Shown piece by piece: positions 8,318-17,568 of a stretch of 64,000 nt of DNA. The DNA comes from Nitrospiraceae bacterium. Its GTDB lineage: Bacteria > Nitrospirota > Nitrospiria > Nitrospirales > Nitrospiraceae. The notes under the pieces were generated by a model, which had not been told where the DNA came from, did not search any database, and saw only the letters and a list, made by a program, of their open reading frames with translations. Position numbers and translations under genes: made by a program. The stretch covers positions 310,001 through 374,000 of the forward strand of contig JAHBWI010000003.1 in the NCBI GenBank assembly GCA_019637075.1. Reading direction: 5' to 3'. Within the stretch, counting starts at the first letter, position 1; the number at the start of each line of letters is the position of its first letter.

Positions 8318-9586
8318 GTGTCTGCTCATCAATCACCCGATCGTCCTGAGCCTCGCAAATCCGGCATTCACGACGCCGATTTGGACGGGTTGGCGATTCG
8401 TCGTCCCGCTCCCGGTGAGCCCTCGCCTGCCGGTCGGCGCCGGTGGATCTGGCTGACTCTGGCCGTTCTGTTGGTTGCGGCCGGATTGGCCTGGAGCAGC
8501 GCCTGGCTGCGACCGGATCAACGGGTCGAGGTGGTTCCGGTGATTCGCATGCCGTCAGGGAGCGGGGCAGGCCTGGCGGCGACCGGGTATGTGGTCGCGC
8601 AGCGGCAGGCCTCGATTGCGTCCAAGGGCACCGGACGATTGATCTATTTCGGCGTCAACGTCGGCGATCGCGTGAAGGAGGGCCAACTGATCGCGCGGAT
8701 CGAACACGACGACATGGATGCGCTCTATCGGCAGGCCTTGGCCCGGTTGGGTGTGGCGCGGGCGCAACTGGGTGCCGCAAAGCCGGAGCTCGAAGAGGCG
8801 ACGCTGAGTTTCGAGCGGGTGAGGACGCTCCTGGAGAAGTCGTTTGTCACCAAATCGGAGTACGACATGGCCTCGGCCCGTCTGCGTCGTGCCGCCGCTG
8901 CCGTGAAATCGGCTGAAGCGGCAGTCACGGCGGCGGAGGCCGAACGCCAAAACGCGACGGTCCAACTTGACAATACGAGCATCCACGCGCCGTTCGACGG
9001 GGTCATCGTGAAGAAATTGGCCGAGATCGGCGAGGTCGTGTCACCGTTCACCGCCACCGTCCGTTCCGGAGGGTCCGTGGTGAACATGGTCGACCCCTTG
9101 TCCGTGACGGTCGATGCGGAGGTGTCGGAATCAATGATTCACCGCGTGCGGGCTGGTCAGCCGGCGGAGATTCAACTCGATTCGGTGCCGGGGCACCGAT
9201 ATCAGGGCGAAGTGCAGCAGGTGATGCCGATCGCCGATCGCGCCAAGGGGACAGTGCTCACGCGCATCCGATTTCGTGACCTGGATGATCGGGTGCGGCC
9301 TGAGCTGAGCGCCAAGGTCACGTTTGGTCCTGTTCCCGGGGCGCCGGCAGAGCCGGGGGAGGACTGGGGTGTGCCATCCACCGCCGTGGTGACCCGCGAG
9401 GGGCGATCGGTGGTGCTCGTTGTGCGTGCGGGTATCGTGGCGGAAGCGGTGGTGCAAGTCGGGACCCCCGCGGCCGGGATGGTCCCCGTGCATGGACCCC
9501 TGTCGCAGACCGATGAAGTCATTGTCGCGCCGACCGAGACCGTGCATTCCGGCAGCACGGTGTCGGTCATCCGTCGTGTCTCGTAA
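8318..9586 (+). CDS. Membrane-fusion (periplasmic adaptor) protein, MacA/HlyD-like
   Basis: A protein of 422 residues. GGAGGAGG at 8306-8313 fixes GTG 8318 as the start. One N-terminal membrane anchor (about 46-66, WIWLTLAVLLVAAGLAWSS) is followed by a lipoyl-like half (GRLIYFGVNVGDRVKEGQLIARI), a long alanine-rich alpha-hairpin (about 130-205), the second lipoyl half (IHAPFDGVIV) and a beta-barrel/membrane-proximal region. It would connect an inner-membrane ABC transporter to an outer-membrane channel. Downstream lie an ATPase gene in pieces and two FtsX-like permeases, the normal MacA/MacB-like partner set. Confidence 0.85.
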   Translation: MSAHQSPDRPEPRKSGIHDADLDGLAIRRPAPGEPSPAGRRRWIWLTLAVLLVAAGLAWSSAWLRPDQRVEVVPVIRMPSGSGAGLAATGYVVAQRQASIASKGTGRLIYFGVNVGDRVKEGQLIARIEHDDMDALYRQALARLGVARAQLGAAKPELEEATLSFERVRTLLEKSFVTKSEYDMASARLRRAAAAVKSAEAAVTAAEAERQNATVQLDNTSIHAPFDGVIVKKLAEIGEVVSPFTATVRSGGSVVNMVDPLSVTVDAEVSESMIHRVRAGQPAEIQLDSVPGHRYQGEVQQVMPIADRAKGTVLTRIRFRDLDDRVRPELSAKVTFGPVPGAPAEPGEDWGVPSTAVVTREGRSVVLVVRAGIVAEAVVQVGTPAAGMVPVHGPLSQTDEVIVAPTETVHSGSTVSVIRRVS

Positions 9587-9597
9587 CGAGTCCGTCC

Positions 9598-10278
9598 ATG
9601 TTTGATCCGGTCGTCAGTCTCAGAAGGTCACCAAGAGTTATAGCGTGCCGGCACTCAGGTGTCGGTCCTGCAGGATTTGTCCGCTGGCATTCCGGCCAGC
9701 ACCTTTACTCGCGATCATGGGACCGTCCGGGTCCGGCAAGAGTACGTTGCTGAACGTAATGAAGCGGGGATCGATCGGCCGACGGAAGCGGATCGGTGGT
9801 GGTGGCGGAACCAGGCTGGACGGCTTGTCGAAGGTGAGATGGCGCGGTGGCGCGCGCCACATCAGGTATGTGTTTCAGACCTACAACCTCATTCCGGTGC
9901 TGACGGCGGCGGAAATGTGGAAATTGCCGCTGGCCCTGACATCGACGCGGCGGGAGCGCGCCGACCGTGTAAAGATAACCGCTACGGCTGGTCGGGCTGG
10001 AGTGATCGTATGGATCACTATCACGGCAGGTGTCCGGTGGCCAGGAGCAGCGGGTCGGCGTGGCGCGCGCCATTGTCAGCGACCCGACCATGATCCTCGC
10101 GGACGAGCCGACCGGAAACCTCGATCGCGAATCGGCCGACGACATCCTCACTCTCCTGGCCAGGTTGAACCGTGAATTGGGCAAGACCATCGTGATGGTC
10201 ACGCACGATCCCCGCGCGTCCGAGCGGGCGCAGATGATCCGGCATCTCGAAAAGGGGCTGTTGGAGTTGCCGCCATGA
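9598..10278 (+). pseudogene. ABC transporter ATPase (MacB/LolD type), broken by many frameshifts
   Basis: Reading from ATG 9598, an ABC ATPase can be rebuilt only by changing frame about nine times before 10030: MFDPVVSL, then VTKSYSVPAL, then VSVLQDLSAGIPA, then IMGPSGSGKSTLLNVM (Walker A), GIDRPTE, GGGGTRLDGLS, EGEMARWRA, RHIRYVFQTYNLIPVLTAAE (Q-loop), then DRMDHYH. From 10030 the frame is clean: [14 protein letters not shown] (signature), [12 protein letters not shown] (Walker B) and VMVTHD (H-loop) to the stop. Most shifts are one- or two-base indels with amino acids otherwise preserved. The stop overlaps the next gene by ATGA. This is either decay of the ATPase alone or a local sequence-quality problem. 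Confidence 0.8.
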
Positions 10279-11441
10279 CACTGATCCGCTTGATGCTTCG
10301 GAACACGATCCGGCGGCCGGTGCGTCTGGCGCTGACGATCGGCGGCCTGGCGATGGTCGTCTTGGCCTTCGGGTTGTTGCGGCTGACGCTGGATGAATGG
10401 CACAGCGGCGTGAAGGCGGCGGCCAACAATCGCTTGATCACCGTCCATGCCATGTCCGATTCACTGCTTCTGCCGTTGTCGTATCGAGAGCGGATAGCGG
10501 TAGTCCCCGGTGTGCAGGTGGCGCATTACGGCAATGTGTTCGGCGTCGAGTACCGGGATGCGAAGGAATCGTTCGGGGCGTTTGCGGAGCAGATGAGCAC
10601 GTTCTTCGAGACGTACCCGGAAGTCATCTTGAACGAAGCGGATCGTCTGGCGTTGCTGAAGGATCGGGGCGGATGCCTTATCGGACAGAAACTCGCCGCC
10701 CGCTTCGGCTGGAAGGTCGGTGACGTGATCCCGCTCAAGGGCACGACCCATCCTGGGAACTGGGAGTTGACCGTACGCGGCATCTACCGCAGCAGCAGCC
10801 CCGGCATCATGGGTGAAGGCGAACTCTATGTGCATTGGCAGTTTGCCAATGAGCGTCTGAGGACGACGGCGCCGGATCGAGCCGACCAAGTGGGTTGGTA
10901 CGTCGCCACGACGGCGCCGGGCGTGAATCCCCGCAGCGTGGTCGCCGCCATCGATGCCACCTTTGCCAACTCATTCGCGGAAACCAGGACGGAGCGCGAA
11001 CAAGCCTATATTGCCGGCTGGGTCGCGCGCTCGGGCGCGTTGCTCGATGCATTGGATTGGTTGTCCGGCGTGATGAACGGCATCGCGGCCCTGGTTCTGG
11101 TCAATGCGTTGGCGATGGCGGTGCGCGAGCGAACGAGGGAATATGGGGTGATGAAGACCCTGGGCTTCCAGCCGCGCCATTTGGTGGCGCTCGTCCTGGG
11201 GGAGTCGCTGCTGGTGGCGCTGGGCGGCGCTCTGGCCGGGTTGGGATTGTTGTACCCGGCGGCGCGGCTCTATGCGGTCATGGTCGCAGGTGGAAAAACG
11301 GTAGGCGCCTATGAGATCACCGCCGAGACGATCGGGATGTGTCTGGGTGTAATGGTCCTGGTCGGCCTGCTGGCTGCCCTCTGGCCCGCCGTACGTCTCA
11401 GCCATATGACGACGTTGGAAGGGTTGCGTCACAGGGGATAA
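10275..11441 (+). CDS. ABC transporter permease, FtsX/MacB family (first of two)
   Basis: A protein of 388 residues whose ATG overlaps the stop of the ATPase remnant (ATGA). It has an N-terminal membrane segment (about 15-38), a periplasmic MacB_PCD-like domain, and three C-terminal helices. The usual cytoplasmic-loop motif [20 protein letters not shown] lies between the second and third helices. It would form half of a heterodimeric exporter with the permease at 11459. The gene is intact although its ATPase is not, so the complex is either dead or uses an ATPase encoded elsewhere. Confidence 0.85.
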   Translation: MTLIRLMLRNTIRRPVRLALTIGGLAMVVLAFGLLRLTLDEWHSGVKAAANNRLITVHAMSDSLLLPLSYRERIAVVPGVQVAHYGNVFGVEYRDAKESFGAFAEQMSTFFETYPEVILNEADRLALLKDRGGCLIGQKLAARFGWKVGDVIPLKGTTHPGNWELTVRGIYRSSSPGIMGEGELYVHWQFANERLRTTAPDRADQVGWYVATTAPGVNPRSVVAAIDATFANSFAETRTEREQAYIAGWVARSGALLDALDWLSGVMNGIAALVLVNALAMAVRERTREYGVMKTLGFQPRHLVALVLGESLLVALGGALAGLGLLYPAARLYAVMVAGGKTVGAYEITAETIGMCLGVMVLVGLLAALWPAVRLSHMTTLEGLRHRG

Positions 11442-11458
11442 CGTCGCGAGGTCGGCCG

Positions 11459-12628
11459 GTGTTGTGGAGCGTGTACAGTCTGCGGAATCTCTGGGCGCGC
11501 CGCGTCACGACCCTGCTCACGCTGCTGGGGCTTGGGCTCGTGGTCTTCGTGTTCGTGGCCATTCTGATGCTGGCGCACGGCTTGGAGCGGACGATGGGCA
11601 GGACCGGGGATCCTGCCAACGCGATCGTGATGAGTAAGGGAGCGCTCTCCGAAATCGAAAGCAGCCTGTCACGCGATCACACCGGGGTGCTGGCGGCACA
11701 GCCGGAGGTCATCACCCTGGCGAACCATCAGGCCGCGGCGGTGCGGGAAATTGCTTTGCAACTCACCTTGCGCAAGCAGGGAGGCGGAAGCCTGGCCAGC
11801 CTGTCGCTGCGTGGATCTTCGCCCGATGCCTTTGCCGTGCGCCCCCCGGTGCGCATCGTCCAAGGACGTCTGTGGCAGCCGGGCACGACGGAGGTGATTG
11901 TCGGCACCCAGGTGGCCAAGCAGTTTCCTGAAGCCCGTCTGTCCGAAACGCTGCGGTTCGGGCGGCGGGAGTGGACGGTAGTCGGGATCTTCGAGTCGGA
12001 GGGCAGCGGCTTCGACTCCGAGGTGTGGGGCGATGCGGAGCAGATGATGGCCACGTTCCATCGCACGGCGTTCTCGTCCATGACCATACGGTTGGCCGAT
12101 CCGACTGTGCTGCCGGCATTCAAAGCGCGGCTGGAGCGAGATCCCCGGTTCAAAGTGTCAGTGAAGCGCGAGCCGGAGTATTACGAAGGCAAGGCCGAGG
12201 GGCTGGCCAGGCTGATTCGCGTGACCGGCTTATTCCTGACCGTGGTGTTCAGCGTCGGGGCCATGCTCGGGGCGACGATGACCATGTCCGCCTCCGTCGC
12301 GCATCGCACGACGGAGATCGGCACACTTCGCACCTTGGGATTTACGCGCAGCCACATTCTGCAGGCCTTTCTGCTCGAATCGATTCTACTGGGCCTTGCC
12401 GGAGGACTGCTGGGTGTGGCTGGCGCCGCCCTGCTCAATTCCATGACGATTTCGACCGTGAACTGGGATACCGGCGCCGAGTTGGCCTTTGCATTTCATC
12501 TCACCCCCGCGATGGTCGGCGAAGGATTGCTCTTCGCCGCCGGCATGGGAGTCATCGGGGGCCTCGTGCCCGCCGCACGGGCGGCACGTATCGAGATTGT
12601 CCACGCACTCGGACAACGGACGGTCTAG
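11459..12628 (+). CDS. ABC transporter permease, FtsX/MacB family (second of two)
   Basis: A protein of 389 residues. GTG 11459 lies 6 bp after CGAGG (11448-11452); a longer frame from 11339 would overlap the first permease by 100 bp and is not supported. The architecture is one N-terminal helix (LLTLLGLGLVVFVFVAILML), a periplasmic domain, then three helices with HRTTEIGTLRTLGFTRSHIL in the loop, the same plan as its neighbour. It pairs with 10275-11441 and the adaptor at 8318 as a MacAB-like exporter. The substrate is unknown; the setting among receptors and PepSY proteins suggests metal chelates or siderophores. Confidence 0.85.
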   Translation: MLWSVYSLRNLWARRVTTLLTLLGLGLVVFVFVAILMLAHGLERTMGRTGDPANAIVMSKGALSEIESSLSRDHTGVLAAQPEVITLANHQAAAVREIALQLTLRKQGGGSLASLSLRGSSPDAFAVRPPVRIVQGRLWQPGTTEVIVGTQVAKQFPEARLSETLRFGRREWTVVGIFESEGSGFDSEVWGDAEQMMATFHRTAFSSMTIRLADPTVLPAFKARLERDPRFKVSVKREPEYYEGKAEGLARLIRVTGLFLTVVFSVGAMLGATMTMSASVAHRTTEIGTLRTLGFTRSHILQAFLLESILLGLAGGLLGVAGAALLNSMTISTVNWDTGAELAFAFHLTPAMVGEGLLFAAGMGVIGGLVPAARAARIEIVHALGQRTV

Positions 12629-12655
12629 AGTTGCTCAGGTCTGTGCTACACAATC

Positions 12656-12709
12656 TGTAGCAGCCATGAGCACCCATCCGTAGGCAGCCCGCGGAGCGTC
12701 TGTTATAAG
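12656..12709 (+). promoter_or_regulatory. Repeated promoter module, copy D
   Basis: TGTAGCAGCCATGAGCAC (12656-12673) is followed by CCATCCG, TAGGCA (12681-12686), 17 bp, and TATAAG (12704-12709), the second being 5 of 6 to the sigma70 -10 consensus. It begins 28 bp after the exporter operon and would start transcription about 14 bp before the gene at 12730. It is among the strongest copies for the promoter reading. Confidence 0.7.
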
Positions 12710-12729
12710 CTCGCGCAGGAGTCTGTCTC

Positions 12730-13077
12730 ATGTCTCGCCTCAATCGATCCTGGCAAGCCTGCGTTGCGCTGCTGCTCTTCCTCCCGGTGTGGTGGTGGGT
12801 CGGGCTGCCGCCGCTCTGGAGCCCGGTCGATCTGGCCGAACACTATGTCACGACGCCCGAAGAAGAGCATTGCAATGAGGTCTGTCCGCATCCGATTTCT
12901 TTGGTAGATCCGCCGCAGGCCTCGTCGCTTCAAGCCGTTGTCTATGATTGTTCCCATCCGCCGGCGTGTCTCGTCACGCGCCTGCCCCACCTCCGCAAGC
13001 TTCGACCTCCACCGCCGAAGCTGATCACCGCCACACTGCACAGTCTCCGTGCTCCTCCCGCGCTGATGCTCGCGTAA
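12730..13077 (+). CDS. Small membrane/exported Cys-containing protein, family 2 (intact copy)
   Basis: A protein of 115 residues; AGGAG (12717-12721) lies 8 bp before the ATG. It has one hydrophobic segment near the N-terminus (CVALLLFLPVWWWVGL), then an acidic EEEHC, NEVCPHP, DCSHPPACL, a proline/basic stretch and the ending HSLRAPPALMLA. Five cysteines after the hydrophobic segment and several histidines suggest a periplasmic metal-binding tail. The frameshifted gene at 5708 is its paralogue. It stands between promoter copy D and receptor 3, so it is probably the first gene of that operon. I recognise no named family. Confidence 0.65.
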   Translation: MSRLNRSWQACVALLLFLPVWWWVGLPPLWSPVDLAEHYVTTPEEEHCNEVCPHPISLVDPPQASSLQAVVYDCSHPPACLVTRLPHLRKLRPPPPKLITATLHSLRAPPALMLA

Positions 13078-13172
13078 CACCCCGGTTCGCCCATATGAGG
13101 CCGACGGCTGTTCGGGCGAAGTCTGTCTTCGCGCTGGCCTCAGACCCATTCGCATCAACGAGGAGCATCACG

Positions 13173-15560
13173 ATGTTGTGTTCAGTCATGTCTCTGTCCC
13201 GTGAGTTCACCGGTATCAGTCGAGGCCGTTCGGTGACGACTGCCGTCATTGTCCTTCTTCCCATGCTCTCTGCCTGCATCGGACCCCATGTCCAACCGGC
13301 GCCAGCGCCGCAAAGTCAGGCAGGCATCGTCGAGCCGGCGGATCGCGTTGATCCTGCTCCGCAAGCCGAACAGATTCCATCGCAGACAACCGCTCCCTCG
13401 GCGCCTCTGCCCTTGCCGGTTTTGCCGGTGGAGGTCGCTCGATCCGAGGGGCTTCAGGAGGCGGGAGACATCCCGGTGATCGAAGCCGAGCCTGTGATCG
13501 TGACCGCACAGCGCGAGTCGTATGCCGTGGATTCAGCCTTTACGGCGACGAAGACTGATACTCCGCTGATGGAAACGCCGATGGCCGTGCAGGTGGTTCC
13601 GAAGCAGGTCCTGCAGGATCAGCGGGTGAATCGACTGCAGGATGCCTTGCAGAACGTGAGCGGAGTGCGCTCCAACAACAATGACGTCGAAGGGTATGTC
13701 TACAAGTTGCGGGGGTTTAACAGTCTCCATGTCTTCCGCAACGGTCTGACCTTGGCGGGCGGCCTTGGCTCCAACCCAGGGATTCATGAGACCGCGAACC
13801 TCGAACGGGTGGAGGTGCTGAAAGGGCCGGCCTCCGTGCTGTTCGGGCGAGCGGAGCCGGGCGGGTTGATCAACCTCGTCACCAAACGTCCCCTTGCGAC
13901 ACCATATTACAAGCTGGAGCAGGAATTCGGCTCCTATGATCACTATCGAACGGTCTGGGATGCGACCGGACCGTTGAATCAGTCCGGCACGATCGGCTAC
14001 CGATTGTCGGGCGCCTATCAGGACTATGGCTCGTTTCGAGATTTTCAGGGCGGGCGGCGGGTGTTTCTCGCGCCGGTCCTAGCCTTCAAGCCGACCGATC
14101 GGACCGATCTGGTCATCGACCTGCAGTATTTGAGGAACGATGCGCAGAGCGATACGATCTTTCCGGCTCTCGGCAATCGCCCGGCGCCGCTCGCGCTTCA
14201 CCGGTCGTTCCAGGAAGCCAACGATCCCCGCGACTGGACCGGCAATTTCAACCTCGGTTACGACCTGACCCACCGGTTCAACCAAAATTGGTCGCTCACC
14301 AGCCGCTTTCTGTTCAGTAAAGGCAGCATGAAAAAGCTGAACGTCTTCGCCACGGCGCTGGACGACGCGACCGGGGTGCTGGACCGCACCACGCAGTTCC
14401 AGAAGCTCATGAGCACCACCTACGCGACCAACCTGGATCTCAAGGGGAAGTTTGATGCGCTGGGCGCGAAGCATCAGGTCCTGGTCGGCGTGGACTACCT
14501 GCATGATGCCTACGACTATAGCTATGCGGAGGGCCTTTCGAATTTCCCCATCAATATTTTCAACCCTGTGTATGGCAGCGTTCCGACCTCGGCCTATGAC
14601 GAGGCCTTAAACGGGGCTGGGTTTCGAAGTTTTGCCTCGTCTCTCGTGAAACAGGCTGGCGTCTATGTTCAGGATCAGATCACCCTCTTTGGCAAGTTGC
14701 ATGTCTTGCTCGGGGGACGATACGACCATGCCGAAGTCGGGCAGGGCAACAGTGACGTCTCTCGCGAGGAGGCCATCACCGATCGCCACGGACGATTCGT
14801 GAGAACGGACGAGCAGTTCAGTCCGCGCGCCGGGATCCTGTATCAATGGACCGCGCAGTTGAGTACATACGCGAGCTATTCAAAATCCTTCGGTGCCAAC
14901 AACGGTCGCTCGGCGACTGGGGAGGCGCTGCCTCCCGAGAGTGGTGAGCAGTTCGAAGTGGGCACCAAGACCGAGCTGTTCCAGGGATTCTCGGCCACCG
15001 TGGCCCTGTTTCATTTGATCAAGAAGAACATCCTGACACCGGATCTGACCACTCCGGATCCCACCGACGCTAGGGCGGTCGGCCAAGCGCGCAGTCAGGG
15101 TGTCGAAGTTGATCTTCTTGGTGCGGTGACCACGCAACTGGATCTAATCGTGACGTACGCGTATCTCGATACCAAGGTCACGCGGGACGACAGCGGCCTG
15201 CAGGGTAATCGGCTGGACAATGTGCCGTCGCATAGTGGGCGAGTCTTTCTTGTGTATCACTTCGGTGGCGAGGGCGGATTGGGCTGGCGGGTCGGTGGAG
15301 GCGTCTCGGCGGCCAGCGCGGTGTCTGGAGATCGGGAAAACACGTTCAATCTGCCCGCGTATTACAGGCTGGATGCCATGACGAGTTACACCGCCATGGT
15401 TGGTGGCCGGCGCCTGACGGCTCAACTCAACCTGCGCAATCTGACGAATACGAAGTACTTCGACGGGACCGATATCTTCTACAACCAGCGGTCGCCGCGG
15501 TTTGGCCTGTTTGCCGCACAGCCCCTCATGGCGTTCGGCACAATTCGAATGGAGTTCTAA
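13173..15560 (+). CDS. TonB-dependent siderophore receptor 3 (FhuE/Fiu-like), with lipobox-like leader
   Basis: A receptor of 795 residues. GAGGA at about 13160 precedes ATG 13173; the open frame further upstream overlaps the small gene and is not needed. The leader ends in LLPMLSAC, a good lipobox, which is unusual for a receptor of this class. A proline-rich linker of about 70 residues follows, then the plug (METPMAVQVVPKQVLQDQ, YKLRGF, LERVEVLKGPASVLFGRAEP, GGLINLVTKRP) typical of the TonB-siderophore family, and a barrel ending FGTIRMEF. It is followed at 28 bp by a PepSY reductase-type protein, the standard receptor/reductase pairing for ferric siderophores. Confidence 0.88.
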   Translation: MLCSVMSLSREFTGISRGRSVTTAVIVLLPMLSACIGPHVQPAPAPQSQAGIVEPADRVDPAPQAEQIPSQTTAPSAPLPLPVLPVEVARSEGLQEAGDIPVIEAEPVIVTAQRESYAVDSAFTATKTDTPLMETPMAVQVVPKQVLQDQRVNRLQDALQNVSGVRSNNNDVEGYVYKLRGFNSLHVFRNGLTLAGGLGSNPGIHETANLERVEVLKGPASVLFGRAEPGGLINLVTKRPLATPYYKLEQEFGSYDHYRTVWDATGPLNQSGTIGYRLSGAYQDYGSFRDFQGGRRVFLAPVLAFKPTDRTDLVIDLQYLRNDAQSDTIFPALGNRPAPLALHRSFQEANDPRDWTGNFNLGYDLTHRFNQNWSLTSRFLFSKGSMKKLNVFATALDDATGVLDRTTQFQKLMSTTYATNLDLKGKFDALGAKHQVLVGVDYLHDAYDYSYAEGLSNFPINIFNPVYGSVPTSAYDEALNGAGFRSFASSLVKQAGVYVQDQITLFGKLHVLLGGRYDHAEVGQGNSDVSREEAITDRHGRFVRTDEQFSPRAGILYQWTAQLSTYASYSKSFGANNGRSATGEALPPESGEQFEVGTKTELFQGFSATVALFHLIKKNILTPDLTTPDPTDARAVGQARSQGVEVDLLGAVTTQLDLIVTYAYLDTKVTRDDSGLQGNRLDNVPSHSGRVFLVYHFGGEGGLGWRVGGGVSAASAVSGDRENTFNLPAYYRLDAMTSYTAMVGGRRLTAQLNLRNLTNTKYFDGTDIFYNQRSPRFGLFAAQPLMAFGTIRMEF

Positions 15561-15588
15561 ATGCAGGCCGCTGCAGAAAGGAGCCGGT

Positions 15589-16896
15589 ATGTTCACCAGA
15601 CCGTTCTGGGTTCGGCTGCATCGCTGGGCCGGGCTGGCCATGGCCGGTTTGCTGATTGTGGTCGGCCTGACGGGAAGTCTGCTGGCGTTTTATCCGGAGC
15701 TTGAGCGACTCGTCCATCCACACTGGTATCCGGACCGCGCTCCGGCCACGTGGATGGGCGCCGGCGCGCTGGCAGAGAAACTGGAGAGGGCCGAGCCGCG
15801 ATTGCGCGTCCAGCAGTTGTCGTTGCAGGGCTTCGACGGCGCGACCTCCGCCTGGGTGGAGCCTCGCCTCGATCCGGCTACCGGCAAGCTGTTCGAGCTG
15901 GGCTACGACTATGTCCTACTCGATCCGGCGACGGGCGCGGTGCTCGACCGGATTCGGTGGGGCTCGCTGCTGAACGGATGGACCGGCCTCATGTCTTTCG
16001 TCTACGCGTTGCACTATGCGTTGGCACTGGACATGCCGGGTGTCTGGATTCTGGGAATCTGTGCCCTGGTGTGGACGCTGGATTGTTTTGTCGGGTTGTA
16101 TCTGACCTTCCCGGCCCGGCGGTCTCGTGAAGCACACGCGCACTTGCAGCCGGCTCCCGGCGATGCAAGCTGGTGGGCGCGTTGGAAGCGAGCCTGGATC
16201 ATCAAACCCGGCAATGCCCAGCGCGTCAATTTCGACCTCCACCGGGCAGGCGGTTTGTGGTTGTGGCTTGCCCTAGTGCTGTTTGCCTGGTCGAGCGTCT
16301 ACATGAACCTGTGGGATACGGTGTACACCTGGACCACGCGGGCGTTCTTCGACTACCGCACCTATTGGACGGAGTTTCGACCACGGCCCGCTCTGATGGA
16401 GCGGACAGGGTTGGATTGGCTGGACGCGCAGGCGGTCGGGGAGCGGCTCATCGCGGAGCAAGCCGCGTTGCAGGGCTTCATGGTGAAGCGGCCGGTGGTG
16501 CTTCGGCTATATCGTGATCTCGGCGTCTATCAGTACCAGGTTGAGACCGATCGGGAAATCGACGATCGTCCGCGTCGATACGCGACGCAAGTCTTTTTCG
16601 ACGCCGACTCGGGTGCGCTACGCCTCGCGCTGCTGCCTCGCGGCCAATATGCTGGCAACACCATCAGCAATTGGCTCTATGCACTGCATATGGCCAATGT
16701 GTTCGGCTTGCCCTATCGGATCTTTGTCTGTTTCCTGGGAGTCGTCGTCGCGATGCTTTCCGTCACGGGCGTGTACCTCTGGGTGAAGAAACGCCGATCC
16801 AGGGCCATGGCGCAGGCCCGGTTACTTCGGCTGCCGGACGTGCAGTCGGCTAGGCCATCGGGTCACGCAGATCTGAAGAGTTCTGCGAATTTGTAG
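15589..16896 (+). CDS. PepSY-associated TM protein 2, putative ferric-siderophore reductase
   Basis: A protein of 435 residues; AAAGGAG lies just before ATG 15589. It has the PepSY_TM plan: helix 1 in MFTRPFWVRLHRWAGLAMAG, a periplasmic part, helices around LHYALALDMPGVWILGICALVWTLD and FDLHRAGGLWLWLALVLF, a second periplasmic part, and a last helix (IFVCFLGVVVAMLSVTGVYLWV) with a basic tail. Conserved histidines HRWAG, LHYAL, FDLHR and LHMAN fit haem ligation. It is translated right after receptor 3 and is likely needed to release iron in the periplasm or at the inner membrane. It is paralogous to 7003-8244. Confidence 0.82.
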   Translation: MFTRPFWVRLHRWAGLAMAGLLIVVGLTGSLLAFYPELERLVHPHWYPDRAPATWMGAGALAEKLERAEPRLRVQQLSLQGFDGATSAWVEPRLDPATGKLFELGYDYVLLDPATGAVLDRIRWGSLLNGWTGLMSFVYALHYALALDMPGVWILGICALVWTLDCFVGLYLTFPARRSREAHAHLQPAPGDASWWARWKRAWIIKPGNAQRVNFDLHRAGGLWLWLALVLFAWSSVYMNLWDTVYTWTTRAFFDYRTYWTEFRPRPALMERTGLDWLDAQAVGERLIAEQAALQGFMVKRPVVLRLYRDLGVYQYQVETDREIDDRPRRYATQVFFDADSGALRLALLPRGQYAGNTISNWLYALHMANVFGLPYRIFVCFLGVVVAMLSVTGVYLWVKKRRSRAMAQARLLRLPDVQSARPSGHADLKSSANL

Positions 16897-16945
16897 CAGC
16901 CGTGAGCAGGCGTCGGTAGACAAGCTCTGAGGATGGGCATACAAG
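16892..16945 (+). promoter_or_regulatory. Repeated promoter module, copy E
   Basis: TGTAGCAGCCGTGAGCAG (16892-16909) overlaps the stop of the PepSY gene. It is followed by GCGTCGG, TAGACA (16917-16922), 17 bp, and TACAAG (16940-16945). Transcription would start near 16952, after the ATG at 16933, which supports the later start of the next gene. Confidence 0.65.
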
Positions 16946-16971
16946 AACGCGTACAGAGGAAAACCCTGACG

Positions 16972-17304
16972 ATGCAGATGTGGTTCCCCAAACGCTGGCC
17001 GGTCCTTCTCTCCATTCTGGTCGCAGGAGTGTATCTCTCGCTGACGCTCATGGCCGCCGGCTGCCTGATGAGCCATGCCGCCGAGTCCGGTCACCATGAC
17101 CACCATGCGGCGGGCAATTCCGGCTCCTTACTCTGCGCCGTTTCCTGTCAGGCCACTTCCGATTCAGACCTCGTCTTGCCGGCTCCGACCGGCATTCCCT
17201 TAGCCACCGCCTTCATCATCGCGCCTTCAACTTCCGCGGATCTTTCCGCCGAAGTGGCCTCGGCGCGTCAGCCACGCGCACCGCCTGTCCCAGCCCTGGG
17301 ATAG
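16972..17304 (+). CDS. Small exported His-rich protein
   Basis: About 110 residues. The start at 16972 (AGAGGA at 16955-16960) is chosen over ATG 16933 because the latter lies within promoter copy E. An N-terminal hydrophobic segment (VLLSILVAGVYLSLTLMAAGCL) is followed by HAAESGHHDHHAAG, two cysteines (LLCAVSCQ) and a Pro/Ala-rich tail. The layout resembles small DUF2946-type periplasmic proteins found beside TonB-dependent metal receptors, but the match is only by pattern. Metal binding in the periplasm is a reasonable inference; no function is known. Confidence 0.6.
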   Translation: MQMWFPKRWPVLLSILVAGVYLSLTLMAAGCLMSHAAESGHHDHHAAGNSGSLLCAVSCQATSDSDLVLPAPTGIPLATAFIIAPSTSADLSAEVASARQPRAPPVPALG

Positions 17305-17568
17305 TTCAGGTGGACTGCGCGTCCTTCTCGAATCATCTGTCATAGCGTCGCTCGTTCCGCTCCGGTCTGTGAAGGCCTTGTCGGACAAGCCGACGTGCAT
17401 TCGATCTGAGCTTTCTCGCTATCTGGAATCGAGTCCGCAGGACGGGTGACGTTCGCGGACTCCCCGGGGCGCAGGTTCTTCTCCGGGAGCCTCCGCTCCG
17501 GACCCATCGAGCGGGGACGATGGCGCCGCTGTCCGGCCGGACCGGTCGCCATCAGAGGAGATGCGTCA

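Noticed and set aside
9598-10030. Programmed frameshifting to make the ABC ATPase
   Set aside because: About nine shifts with no slippery sites would be needed; decay or sequence error is far simpler.
12948-13172. Longer N-terminus for receptor 3
   Set aside because: It would overlap the small gene at 12730 and has no ribosome site; ATG 13173 has one and gives a proper leader.
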